DNA from: Leifsonia sp. TF02-11
Lineage (GTDB): Bacteria; Actinomycetota; Actinomycetes; Actinomycetales; Microbacteriaceae
Direction of reading: 5' to 3'
Length of the DNA: 64,000 bases
NCBI RefSeq assembly: GCF_017565305.1
Contig: NZ_JAGEKP010000024.1
Span: 62,001-126,000, forward strand
Shown here: piece after piece, positions 16,161 through 23,518 of the stretch
Layout of the letters: every line of letters begins with the position of its first letter
Numbering within the stretch: the stretch's first letter is position 1
Made by a program: the position numbers and the translations under genes
Notes under the pieces: model-generated
Database searches by the model: none
What the model saw: only the letters and a program-made list of their open reading frames with translations
What the model was told of the DNA's origin: nothing

Positions 16161-17066
16161 TCAGGTGATGTCGCCGACCTCCCCGGACGCGGCGTCGTCG
16201 GGGTCGCGGCCCACCAGCGTCATGACGCCGTCCATGACAGCCGGGTCGGTGGGCGGCAGCCCCCCTGCGGCCGAGATCGCCAGCTCGAGGGCGGCGAACA
16301 GCAGGACGTGCGCGACGTTTCCGGTGATGAGCCCCGTCGACCACTTGGAGATCGCCGACCCGCACACCAGAGTGATGTCGGACAGCTCCCGCAGCCGCGA
16401 CCGCTGGTAGCCGGTGACCCCCACCACGGTCGCGCCCGCCGCGCGCGCGGCCTCCGCCGAGCTCAGGGTGACCGGGTTCGACCCGCTGCCGCTGATGCAC
16501 ACGCACACGTCCCCGGCGCCCAGCGACCGCGCGGCCAGCTGCTGGATGATCGCGTCGGCCGGCGCCTCGCTCGGCCGGCTGGAGTTGAGGAATCCGAGCG
16601 TCGCGAGCTGCGCGATCGGCGCCGACCCGCCGTTGCCGATGATCAGCAGCCGACGGGCACCCGCCATCGCGGCGACGGCGCGATCGAACTCGTCGAAGTC
16701 GAGCGGAGCGAGCGCGTTGGCCAGCTCCTCCCCCGCCGCCCGGAACATCGACGGCAGCCACTCCCGCGGCGCGCCCTCGTGGTCGACGACCTCCTGCTCG
16801 GTCCGCGACGGGATGTCGCGCAGCAGCAGCAGCCGCAGATGCTGGAACCCCTTGAACCCCAGGCTCTGCGAGGCACGGATGACGGTGGCGTTGGACGTCC
16901 CCGTGCGTGCGGCCAGATCGGCGGCCGACATCATCGCGACATCCTCCGGGCTCTCCAAGATGGCCCGCGCCACCCGCTGCTCGCTCGGCACCAGGGCGGG
17001 GATCACCGAGTCGATGTAGGCGAGGGTGCCGCCGAAGGGCGGATCGGCGCGCGGGGAGTCAGTCAT
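16161..17066 (-). CDS. RpiR/MurR-family regulator with SIS domain
   Basis: This 301-residue protein has an RpiR-type HTH_6 domain in residues about 10-85 ('AADLAARTGTSNATVIRASQSLGFKGFQHL' is the HTH core) and a sugar-isomerase (SIS) domain in about 120-270 with 'RRLLIIGNGGSAPIAQLATLGFL' and 'DVCVCISGSGSNPVTLS'. SIS domains bind phosphosugars or related phosphorylated ligands. That fits control of a transporter cluster rich in phosphoesterases: the sensed signal would be a phosphorylated uptake product. It lies 132 bases upstream of the ATPase gene on the same strand, with a palindrome between. The ATG has no ribosome site, suggesting a leaderless or weakly translated message. Confidence 0.9.
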   Translation of the reverse strand: MTDSPRADPPFGGTLAYIDSVIPALVPSEQRVARAILESPEDVAMMSAADLAARTGTSNATVIRASQSLGFKGFQHLRLLLLRDIPSRTEQEVVDHEGAPREWLPSMFRAAGEELANALAPLDFDEFDRAVAAMAGARRLLIIGNGGSAPIAQLATLGFLNSSRPSEAPADAIIQQLAARSLGAGDVCVCISGSGSNPVTLSSAEAARAAGATVVGVTGYQRSRLRELSDITLVCGSAISKWSTGLITGNVAHVLLFAALELAISAAGGLPPTDPAVMDGVMTLVGRDPDDAASGEVGDIT

Positions 17067-17118
17067 ACGGCGTGTTTATCACGAGAGGGGGAACGGGTGG
17101 GGACGGGGCACCCAATTG

Positions 17119-17148
17119 GTTGCCTCAGGCAACTATCAGGCGTAGACT
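17119..17148 (+). promoter_or_regulatory. MarR operator overlapping the promoter of the MarR/SDR operon
   Basis: GTTGCC-TCA-GGCAAC (17119-17133) is a perfect palindrome. It covers TTGCCT (17120-17125), which is spaced 17 bases from TAGACT (17143-17148). TAGACT is six bases before the GTG start at 17155, giving a leaderless promoter. The operator over the -35 box implies autorepression by the encoded MarR protein. Confidence 0.7.
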
Positions 17149-17154
17149 GCCCGC

Positions 17155-17715
17155 GTGCCCGACTCCGACTCCCCCGACTCCCCCGAGCGCGAACTGCTCG
17201 CCGCGCTGACGCTGCTCGTCGCCAACTGGGGGTCGGTCGCGGTGCAGGAGACGATCGCCCGGCGTGCCGGCGTCACCGTCGATCCCGTCGACGTGCAGCC
17301 GTTGTACACGCTGGGCCAGCAGGGTCCGCAGCGCGCGAGCACGCTCGCCGACACCCTGCGCCTCAGCCGGCCGACCATGAGCAAGCAGCTGCGCCGGCTC
17401 GAGAACGCCGGGCTCGTCAGCCGTGCGTCGGACGCCGCAGACGCGCGCGCCGCCATCGTCTCGCTGTCGCCGGCAGGGGCGGAGGCCTATCGGCGCCTCG
17501 TCGGAGAGGGCATCGCCATCGTGCAGGGCGCCCTCGCGCAGTGGGACGCCGCGAGCACGGGAGCGTTCGCCCGCGACCTGTCGCGGTTCGTCTCGTCGCT
17601 CACCGTCGATGGCGAGAGCACGGCGCGCAGCGAGAGCACGGCGCACGCAGAGAGCCCGGCGAGCGCAGACCAGCCGTCCACGGGCAACGGTCCCGTGGAG
17701 AGAGAAGAGAGGTAA
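17155..17715 (+). CDS. MarR-family transcriptional regulator with acidic Ser/Glu tail
   Basis: This 186-residue protein has a MarR winged helix in residues about 40-120; the recognition helix is in LRLSRPTMSKQLRRLENAGL and the wing in 'RASDAADARAAIVSLSPAG'. After residue 150 comes an unusual low-complexity tail of about 35 residues with repeated Glu-Ser and Ala-Glu units, encoded by near-repeats of GAGAGCACGGCGC. The tail is unlikely to bind DNA. The gene is followed four bases later by an SDR gene, so the two form an operon. A palindrome overlapping the promoter suggests autorepression relieved by a ligand, probably the SDR substrate. Confidence 0.88.
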   Translation: MPDSDSPDSPERELLAALTLLVANWGSVAVQETIARRAGVTVDPVDVQPLYTLGQQGPQRASTLADTLRLSRPTMSKQLRRLENAGLVSRASDAADARAAIVSLSPAGAEAYRRLVGEGIAIVQGALAQWDAASTGAFARDLSRFVSSLTVDGESTARSESTAHAESPASADQPSTGNGPVEREER

Positions 17716-17719
17716 CACC

Positions 17720-18523
17720 ATGACCCGCACTTACGTGGTCACCGGATCCGCGTCGGGCATCGGCGCGACGACCGCGCGGCTCCTCGCCGAACGCGGCGAG
17801 CGCGTGATCGGCATCGACCTGAGGAACGCCGACATCGAGGCCGACCTGTCCGTGCCGGAAGGGCGCGCCGACGCCGCCGCCCGGGCGATCGAGCTCGCCG
17901 GCGGCACCATCGACGCCGTGATCGCGTGCGCCGGCATCTCCGCTCCCGTCCCGAAGACCATCTCGGTCAACTACTTCGGGGTGACCGAGCTCCTCACCGC
18001 CCTGCTGCCCGCGCTGGCCGCGTCGGACGCGCCGCGAGCCGCCGTCGTCTCGTCGATGGCCTCGCTCCAGCCGAACTCCGTCGAGATGGTGGAGGCCGCT
18101 CTGGCCGGCGACGAGGCGAGCGCGCTGCGGATCGCCGCCGAGCTCGCCGAGCAGGGTCCGGAGGTCGGCTACCTGGTCTACCCGTCGTCCAAGCGCGCGC
18201 TCGCGCGCTGGGTGCGCCGCGAGTCGATCACGCCCGCCTGGGCCGGCGCCGGCATCCCGCTCAACGCCGTCGCACCCGGCACGGTCATCACCCCGATGAC
18301 GGCCGACCTCCTGAAGACGCCGGAGGGCGCCGCCATGGTGGACGCCGCCGTGCCGATGCCGCTGAACTACCACCAGCCACCGGAGTCAGTCGCGAACCTG
18401 CTGATCTGGCTGACCAGTGTCGAGAACTCGCACCTCGCCGGCCAGGTCATCTACGACGACGGCGGGGCGGATGCCACGCTCCGCGGGGACGACATCTGGT
18501 CCTGGAACGACTCCGGCCGATAG
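17720..18523 (+). CDS. SDR family oxidoreductase resembling 3-alpha-hydroxysteroid dehydrogenase
   Basis: The protein has 267 residues. It has TGSASGIG (about 8-15), the short 'GIDLRNADIEADLSVPEGR' segment characteristic of the 3-alpha-HSD/carbonyl reductase (HsdA) and coniferyl-alcohol-dehydrogenase branch, 'VNYFGVTELL', and the catalytic Tyr/Lys in YPSSK (about 155-159). The acidic residue after the second beta-strand (Asp in GIDLR) indicates NAD preference. Members act on steroid or phenolic hydroxyls; the substrate here is unknown. It is translationally linked to the MarR gene. A 40-base perfect palindrome follows the stop. Confidence 0.88.
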   Translation: MTRTYVVTGSASGIGATTARLLAERGERVIGIDLRNADIEADLSVPEGRADAAARAIELAGGTIDAVIACAGISAPVPKTISVNYFGVTELLTALLPALAASDAPRAAVVSSMASLQPNSVEMVEAALAGDEASALRIAAELAEQGPEVGYLVYPSSKRALARWVRRESITPAWAGAGIPLNAVAPGTVITPMTADLLKTPEGAAMVDAAVPMPLNYHQPPESVANLLIWLTSVENSHLAGQVIYDDGGADATLRGDDIWSWNDSGR

Positions 18524-18537
18524 TCGAGCCCGGTTGA

Positions 18538-18577
18538 ACGGAGGCCCCGGACGCCGATCGGCGTCCGGGGCCTCCGT
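18538..18577. terminator. 40-base perfect palindrome, bidirectional terminator
   Basis: Two 20-base arms (18538-18557 and 18558-18577) are exactly complementary, with GATC at the tip. A short TTTC follows on the + strand and ACG precedes on the other side. It fills the 68-base gap between the convergent SDR and amidase genes, so it most likely terminates both. Confidence 0.88.
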
Positions 18578-18591
18578 TTCGTCGTCGAGCG

Positions 18592-20454
18592 TTACTTCAG
18601 CGGGCCGTAGAGCGACGCGGTCGCACGGGCGTGGCTGGCCTGCTCGAAGGAGTAGGCGAGGCCGATGATGCCGCTCTCGTCGTAGTCACGCCCGAGGAAC
18701 TCGAGGTTGACGTTCGCGCCGGTGACGGTGACGTCGGCAGCGGTCGCCTGGCCCATCGGCACCGTGATCGCCGGCATGCCCGTATTGGGGCTGAGGCGCA
18801 TGTTCGTGCCGATGGTGTTGTACGGCGAGCCGCTCGGATAGACGAGGGCGTCCAGTGTGTTGTCGTTCATCAGCTGGGTGACGGTGGCGTTGCCCAGCGC
18901 GATCGCCGCGGTGTGCGTACCGCTCGGCCCCGCCCAGGCCTGGTACTGGCTCTCCGTCACGTTGTTCCTCGAGGTGTACGTGGGGTTCCGGGAGGCGACG
19001 TTCCTGCCGGAGGCCACGATGTCGGCGATCGATCGGTTGGTGACCGACGGGTCGAGGTGGTTCTGGATGTACACGTTCAGGTCGTGCTTGAACTCGTTCG
19101 TGCTTCCGCTGCCCTCGTTCAGCGTCGCCGTGAAGGCCGAGGGCACCGAGGTGATCTCGACGACGGTCGCGCCCTGCGCGACGAACGTCGCCTTGGCGTC
19201 GGCCCACAGCCGCGTGACCGTGGCGTTGCTGCCGAGCATCGACGTGACGATACCGATCCGCTTGCCCTTCAGCGCGGAGGGGTCGAGCGCCGTCGTGTAG
19301 GAGGTCGGCACCCGGCCGGTCTGCTCAGCGGTGATCGGGTCCGCCGCATCCACCCCGGTGACCGCGTCGAGCGCGATGGCCGCGTCGGTGACACTGCGCG
19401 CGATCGGGCCGCCGGTGTCTTGGCTGAGCGCAAGCGGGATGATGCCCTCACGGCTGGCGAGCCCCACGGTCGGGCGGATGCCGACGAGCGAGTTGTACGT
19501 CGACGGAACTCGGATCGAGCCGCCGGTGTCGGTGCCGAATCCGATCCCCGCGAAGTTGGCCGCGATGGCCGCACCGGTGCCGCCGCTGGAGCCGCCCGCC
19601 GTCTTCGCGGTGTTCAGCGGGCTGGCGACCAAGAGCGTCTTACCCGCATCCTGGCCGGAGGAGAACTCCGACACGAAGCCGTACGCGAACTCGTCGAGGC
19701 TGGCCTTGGCGAGGATGACGGCGCCGGCGGCGCGCAGGCGTTTCACCATGGTCGCATCGTCGCTGGTCTGGTTGCCGTCCCAGCAGCCGCAGCCGCCGGT
19801 CGTCGGCATGTCGACGGTGTCGTAGTTGTCCTTGACCGCGATCGGGATGCCGAGCAGCGGGCTGGTCATGCCCTTCTGCGCGCGCGTCGCGTCGGCCTGG
19901 GCCGCGATCGTCAGCGCCCGCGCGTTGGTGGCGATGATCGAGTTGAGCGCGCGACCCCCTGCCCCGGTGTCGACGACCGTGCGGTCCAGCGCCGCGATCC
20001 GATCCAGGTACTCCTGCGTGATCTTCACCGACGTCGTCACGCCGGCGTTCATGGCGGCCTGCATCTCGAGTGCGGACGCCTCCACCAGCTCGAACGGGCC
20101 GTCATCGTAGATCATCCGCTGAGCGAGACCGGAAAGGTCCGCGACGGTGATCACGCCGTCGCCGTTCACGTCGGCCGCGGCGACCGCGGGCCAGCCCGGG
20201 GAGGCGCTCGTCTCACCGAGGTGCGCGGCGAGCACGTCGAGGTCGGCCGTGGTGACCTGCTGATCACCGGTCAGATCGAGGGCGGTGTAGTACGGCGCGA
20301 GGAACGCGCCTGCCGCGGCCGCCGGGGCGGCGTCGCCCGTCGGGACAGCGGTCGCGGCTGGGGCGACGACGCCCGCGGCGATGAGCGCGGCGAGCGCGGC
20401 GACGGCACCGGTGGCGGTTGCGGCGGCACGGCGGCGGGTGCTTCGGGTGTGCAT
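18592..20454 (-). CDS. Secreted amidase-signature enzyme with N-terminal type I dockerin
   Basis: This 620-residue exported protein has a signal peptide at residues 1 to about 38 (twin Arg-rich start, long Ala-rich core, cleavage near ATAVP). Two calcium-binding dockerin repeats lie at about 57-115: DLTGDQQVTTADLDVLAAHL and DVNGDGVITVADLSGLAQRM. From about 125 to the end is an amidase-signature hydrolase with catalytic Lys in IPIAVKDNYDT, cis-Ser in GGSSGGTGAA and nucleophile Ser in TDTGGSIRVPS. Such enzymes hydrolyse amides; the physiological amide is unknown. The gene lies 35 bases behind a gene for a wall-anchored cohesin, which could hold this enzyme on the cell surface. The start ATG has AAGGAG ten bases upstream; an earlier ATG at 20493 lacks one and would spoil the signal peptide. 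Confidence 0.9.
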   Translation of the reverse strand: MHTRSTRRRAAATATGAVAALAALIAAGVVAPAATAVPTGDAAPAAAAGAFLAPYYTALDLTGDQQVTTADLDVLAAHLGETSASPGWPAVAAADVNGDGVITVADLSGLAQRMIYDDGPFELVEASALEMQAAMNAGVTTSVKITQEYLDRIAALDRTVVDTGAGGRALNSIIATNARALTIAAQADATRAQKGMTSPLLGIPIAVKDNYDTVDMPTTGGCGCWDGNQTSDDATMVKRLRAAGAVILAKASLDEFAYGFVSEFSSGQDAGKTLLVASPLNTAKTAGGSSGGTGAAIAANFAGIGFGTDTGGSIRVPSTYNSLVGIRPTVGLASREGIIPLALSQDTGGPIARSVTDAAIALDAVTGVDAADPITAEQTGRVPTSYTTALDPSALKGKRIGIVTSMLGSNATVTRLWADAKATFVAQGATVVEITSVPSAFTATLNEGSGSTNEFKHDLNVYIQNHLDPSVTNRSIADIVASGRNVASRNPTYTSRNNVTESQYQAWAGPSGTHTAAIALGNATVTQLMNDNTLDALVYPSGSPYNTIGTNMRLSPNTGMPAITVPMGQATAADVTVTGANVNLEFLGRDYDESGIIGLAYSFEQASHARATASLYGPLK

Positions 20455-20489
20455 GGCTGCGGTGCTCCTTCTGAGGGGGCGGGCGGGGA

Positions 20490-21221
20490 TCATCGGGCGT
20501 CTCCCGTGCGGCGGCGGCGCACGACCACGAGGACGGCGGCGGCACCCACGATGACGAGGGCGAGCGCGGCGAGCGCGAACGGCGTCACATCCGATCCGGT
20601 CGACGCGAGGTCGTCGGCCGAGGTGGCAGCGGTGGAGCCGACCGGATCCGCAGGATCGGTGCCGGCCGCCGGGGCCGCGCTCGGCGTGGGAGTGGGCGTC
20701 GGGGTGGGGACGGCCGCCGGCTCGACCGTCACGGCCGGGCTCGAGGCGTCGTTCGTCGACGCCGTGACCGTCGAGGCGGCGTCCACCAGCGAGAGGGTGC
20801 TCAGCGAGAACACCGTCGAGCCGGCGGCGACTGCCGAGAATCTGAGCGTGAAGGCGATGTCCCCGGAGAGCGCGGGCGAGGTGCCGAGCCGGGTGGAAGC
20901 CAGCTCGACGGTGCCCGGGCCGGTGTGGACGGAGTCGAATCCGCCTGCCGGGGCGACGGCGCTTCCATCGACGTAGGCGGCGACGGCCGGATCGAAGGCG
21001 ACGACCGCATCGAATCCGTAGACGTCGGCCGTCCCGTGCAGGGTCACGGTCACATCGAACGTGTCACCCTCGGTGACGGACGCGGGCGCGGAGACGGTGA
21101 CACTGGACTTCGCCGGGGCGGCGATGGCGGGCACGGCTGCGCTCACCGCGAGGCCGAGGCCCGCGGCGATCGCGCCGGCGACCGCGAGAAGGCGCACGAG
21201 TCGCCTGGGTTTCTGGTGCAT
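20490..21221 (-). CDS. Cell-wall-anchored protein with a cohesin-like domain
   Basis: This 243-residue surface protein has a signal peptide at residues 1-35 (ends AIAAPA). A cohesin-type beta-sandwich follows at about 38-160: 'VTVSAPASVTEGDTFDVTVTL', then 'VYGFDAVVAFDPAVAAYV' and 'GDIAFTLRFSAVAAG'. A Pro-Thr linker (PTPTPTPTP) leads to the sorting signal LASTG, a hydrophobic helix and RRRR at the C-terminus. LAxTG is the class E sortase motif of high-GC actinobacteria. The gene directly upstream of a dockerin-bearing amidase makes a cohesin-dockerin display pair the natural reading. The cohesin call rests on sequence pattern, not on a search. ATG 21221 is chosen for GGAAGG upstream; GTG 21248 is possible. 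Confidence 0.78.
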   Translation of the reverse strand: MHQKPRRLVRLLAVAGAIAAGLGLAVSAAVPAIAAPAKSSVTVSAPASVTEGDTFDVTVTLHGTADVYGFDAVVAFDPAVAAYVDGSAVAPAGGFDSVHTGPGTVELASTRLGTSPALSGDIAFTLRFSAVAAGSTVFSLSTLSLVDAASTVTASTNDASSPAVTVEPAAVPTPTPTPTPSAAPAAGTDPADPVGSTAATSADDLASTGSDVTPFALAALALVIVGAAAVLVVVRRRRTGDAR

Positions 21222-21432
21222 TCGGGTGGGGCCTTCCTCGTTCGACACAGGGGGACGGCCGATGCCCGCTGTCAGCCGGAGATGCTGAAGAGCGGCTCCA
21301 TCGACGAGGAGGACGTTACGGACCCGCTATTACCGGCAGAGCGCGATCGTGTTTCTGAGTGATTACACAGATTGGGACGGGCCTCCCTGGAGGACAGCCG
21401 TGTGCATGGGACAGCGGTGGAACAATGCGCCT

Positions 21433-22413
21433 ATGCACACTTCGTCCGAGGTCTCCTGGCTGCTCGACGGAATCGAGATGTTCGCGACCGTCACCCGACC
21501 GGACGGGGATGGACCGTTCCCCGCCGTGGTGTTCGTCGCCGGCAGCGGACCGACCGATCGGGACTGGTGCTCGCCGCTCATCCCCGGAAGCAACGGCAGC
21601 GGGCGGTTGCTGGCGGAGGCGCTGGCCGATACGGGCATCGCGTCGATCAGGTACGACAAGCGGGCCTCCGGCCCGCACGTGCGCGAGAACCTCCCGAAGC
21701 TGATCGGGACCATGAGCATGCGCTCGCATCTGGACGAGCTCGCCGCCGCCGTCCGCACCGTCGCCGCCGAAGACTTCGTCGACGCGACGCGCATCGTCGG
21801 TTTCGGCAACAGCGAGGGAACGCTGCACGTGCTGCACTACGCGATGGGAGCCGACCGCCCGCCCTTCGTCGGAGTCGTGCTCGCCGCCCCGCCCGGACGT
21901 CCCGTCGGGGAGGTCCTGCTCACCCAGCTCGCCCTCCAGACCGCGCAGCTCCCGAACGGCGACGACGTCCTGGCGCAGGTGCGGGCTGCGGCCGACCGGT
22001 ACGCGGCGGGCGACCCCATGGACCCGGATCCCGCCCTTCCGGAGAGCATCCGGACGGTGCTGGCGGCCTTCGACACCCCGGCGAACCTCCCGTTCGCGCG
22101 GGAGCTGTGGCGGGAGTCCGCTCGCGACCTGCTCCCGGAGCTGAGCATCCCTGCGCTGGTGCTGATCGGCGGGCGCGACCTCCAGGTCGATGTGCACGCC
22201 GACGGCGATCCGCTGCGGGCGGCCACGACCGGGAAGCCGGACGTGACCTTCGCCTTCCCGCCGCACGCGAACCACGTCCTCAAACACGACACCCGCACAC
22301 CCGCGGAGGTGGCGGCGTCGCCGGGCAACGGCTACAACGACGACGGCACGGTGCTCGACCCGGAGAGCCTGACGATCATCCTCACCTGGTTGCGGTCGCT
22401 GTTCGGGATCTAG
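21433..22413 (+). CDS. Alpha/beta hydrolase
   Basis: This 326-residue hydrolase has no signal peptide. The oxyanion region is VFVAGSGPTDRDW (about 36-48), the nucleophile elbow is GFGNSEG with Ser127, and an Asp and His are expected in GRDLQVDVHADGD (about 255) and HANHVLK (about 280). It resembles BAAT/dienelactone-hydrolase-type actinobacterial hydrolases of unknown substrate. The first in-frame ATG (21349) is far upstream; ATG 21433 gives the family-like N-terminus, and AACAAT sits six bases before it, suggesting a leaderless transcript. Its TAG stop shares the tetranucleotide CTAG with the stop of the convergent gene. Confidence 0.82.
   Translation: MHTSSEVSWLLDGIEMFATVTRPDGDGPFPAVVFVAGSGPTDRDWCSPLIPGSNGSGRLLAEALADTGIASIRYDKRASGPHVRENLPKLIGTMSMRSHLDELAAAVRTVAAEDFVDATRIVGFGNSEGTLHVLHYAMGADRPPFVGVVLAAPPGRPVGEVLLTQLALQTAQLPNGDDVLAQVRAAADRYAAGDPMDPDPALPESIRTVLAAFDTPANLPFARELWRESARDLLPELSIPALVLIGGRDLQVDVHADGDPLRAATTGKPDVTFAFPPHANHVLKHDTRTPAEVAASPGNGYNDDGTVLDPESLTIILTWLRSLFGI
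22410..22413. other. CTAG shared by two convergent stop codons
   Basis: The palindrome CTAG supplies TAG to the hydrolase on the + strand (22411-22413) and TAG to the SRPBCC gene on the - strand (22410-22412). There is no room for a terminator, so the two transcripts must overlap. Confidence 0.85.
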
Positions 22414-22874
22414 CCGCCGGGACGCTTCGACAGGTACGCGGCGATGTCCCGCTCCCACGACGCGAGAAAGGCGGCGTACCCCTCCGCGAACCGCCGGAGG
22501 TCGTGCTCCGCCTCCGGCGTCAGCGCCGTCAGCTCGTAGGCGACCTCCACGTCGGAGTGCTCGCCCTCCTCACCCGCGGGCGCGAGCCGCACCGTCACCG
22601 TGCCGGCGCGGTCGCCCGGTGTGACACGGGCGTACGAGATCAGCCAAGGCCGGTCGCGCGCGGTCACGACCCAGACGGTGCTGCCGCCGTGGTCATCGGT
22701 CACGAAGACGGAACCGGGCTCCGTGTCGTCGCCGACGGGCCGTGGGAAGCGCGGCTCCCAGCCGTGCACCCATTCGCGTTCGCCGATCGCGGTGAACAGC
22801 ACGAACGCGTCGGCCGGCGGGAGCGGCACGCGCAGGCGGCCGATGAGTGAACGGGACACGACAGCATGATGCAC
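22410..22874 (-). CDS. SRPBCC-fold (START/Bet v1-like) protein
   Basis: This 154-residue protein of the polyketide-cyclase/START-like superfamily has an N-terminal strand 'RSLIGRLRVPLPPADAFVLFTAIGEREWVHGW', a central antiparallel sheet and a C-terminal helix 'RFAEGYAAFLASWERDIAAYL' that closes the ligand pocket. Such proteins bind hydrophobic ligands or act in stress responses; the ligand is unknown. The start is uncertain: GTG 22874 has GGAGG too close, and an in-frame GTG at 22859 is possible. It lies 23 bases after a carboxymuconolactone-decarboxylase-like gene and is probably co-transcribed with it, so it may belong to the same ECF41-type regulon. Its stop overlaps that of the convergent hydrolase. 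Confidence 0.75.
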   Translation of the reverse strand: MHHAVVSRSLIGRLRVPLPPADAFVLFTAIGEREWVHGWEPRFPRPVGDDTEPGSVFVTDDHGGSTVWVVTARDRPWLISYARVTPGDRAGTVTVRLAPAGEEGEHSDVEVAYELTALTPEAEHDLRRFAEGYAAFLASWERDIAAYLSKRPGG

Positions 22875-22897
22875 CCTCCGGGCGCGGGGCGGTCAGA

Positions 22898-23410
22898 TCA
22901 CCGCCGCCCCGCGGGTTGGCGGATCGCCGCGTTGATGCGATTCCACACGTTGATCGCACCGATGGTGAACAGCAGCGCGGCGATCTCCCGGTTCGTGAAG
23001 ACGGTAGAGACCTCATCCCAGAGCGCGTCCGGCACGGGATCGGGTCGGTCGGCCACCCGGGTGACCGCCTCGGTCAGGGCGAGCGCCGCCCGCTCCCGTT
23101 GCGTGAAGTACGACGTCTCTCGCCAGGCGGCGACAGCGGCGATGCGCTCGTCGCTGTCGCCGTCGAGTTCGCGCAGCTCGCGCGTGTGCTCGACGGTGCA
23201 CCACGAGCAGCCGTTGATCTGACTCGCCCGCAGCGTCACCAGGTGGAGGATGCCGGCGGGCAGTTCCGTCGACCGGCCCACGGCGCTGAGTGCGGTGAGG
23301 GCGTCCATGCCGCCCTCGAGCAGGAACGCCGGATGCGGCATCCGCGCCATGACCTCCACGATGGCGTCGCGTCGCTGATGCTGGGTCTGAAGCTGGGTAG
23401 TGTCGGTCAC
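22898..23410 (-). CDS. Carboxymuconolactone-decarboxylase-family (AhpD-like) protein
   Basis: This 170-residue all-helical protein has the redox motif CSWCTVEH: Cys68, Cys71 and His75 in the CxxCxxxH arrangement of AhpD-like peroxidases. Despite the family name these are usually peroxide-reducing or uncharacterised thiol enzymes. It is the classic partner of ECF41 sigma factors, whose targets are 'COE' proteins (carboxymuconolactone decarboxylases, oxidoreductases, epimerases). Here the ECF41-type gene is divergent, and a TGTCACG-N16-GGTC promoter points at this gene. The GTG start is preceded by AAGGAGAG. It is probably co-transcribed with the SRPBCC gene. Confidence 0.9.
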   Translation of the reverse strand: MTDTTQLQTQHQRRDAIVEVMARMPHPAFLLEGGMDALTALSAVGRSTELPAGILHLVTLRASQINGCSWCTVEHTRELRELDGDSDERIAAVAAWRETSYFTQRERAALALTEAVTRVADRPDPVPDALWDEVSTVFTNREIAALLFTIGAINVWNRINAAIRQPAGRR

Positions 23411-23444
23411 GATCTCTCTCCTTTTCGATGTACGGGTGTCCGGT

Positions 23445-23471
23445 TGTCACGTTTCCGTCGTGCGGGTGGTC
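23445..23471 (+). promoter_or_regulatory. ECF41-type promoter reading into the sigma factor gene
   Basis: TGTCACG (23445-23451), 16 bases, then GGTC (23468-23471). The ECF41 consensus is TGTCACA-N16-CGTC. The start codon at 23518 is 46 bases further on, so this would give autoregulation. The same element is present on the other strand at 23492-23518. Confidence 0.7.
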
Positions 23472-23491
23472 ATTTCGCCGGACACACTGTC

Positions 23492-23518
23492 GACCCGCGA
23501 CCGGAAGGAAACGTGACA
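23492..23518 (-). promoter_or_regulatory. ECF41-type promoter reading into the AhpD-like gene
   Basis: On the minus strand TGTCACG (23518-23512), 16 bases, then GGTC (23495-23492). The -35 half overlaps the ribosome site and the first base of the sigma factor gene. The 12 bases TGTCACGTTTCC are identical to those of the + strand copy. Confidence 0.7.

Noticed and set aside
18592-21221. A full cellulosome scaffold
   Set aside because: Only one cohesin-like domain and one dockerin are present, and there is no carbohydrate-binding module or second enzyme, so the claim is limited to a pair.
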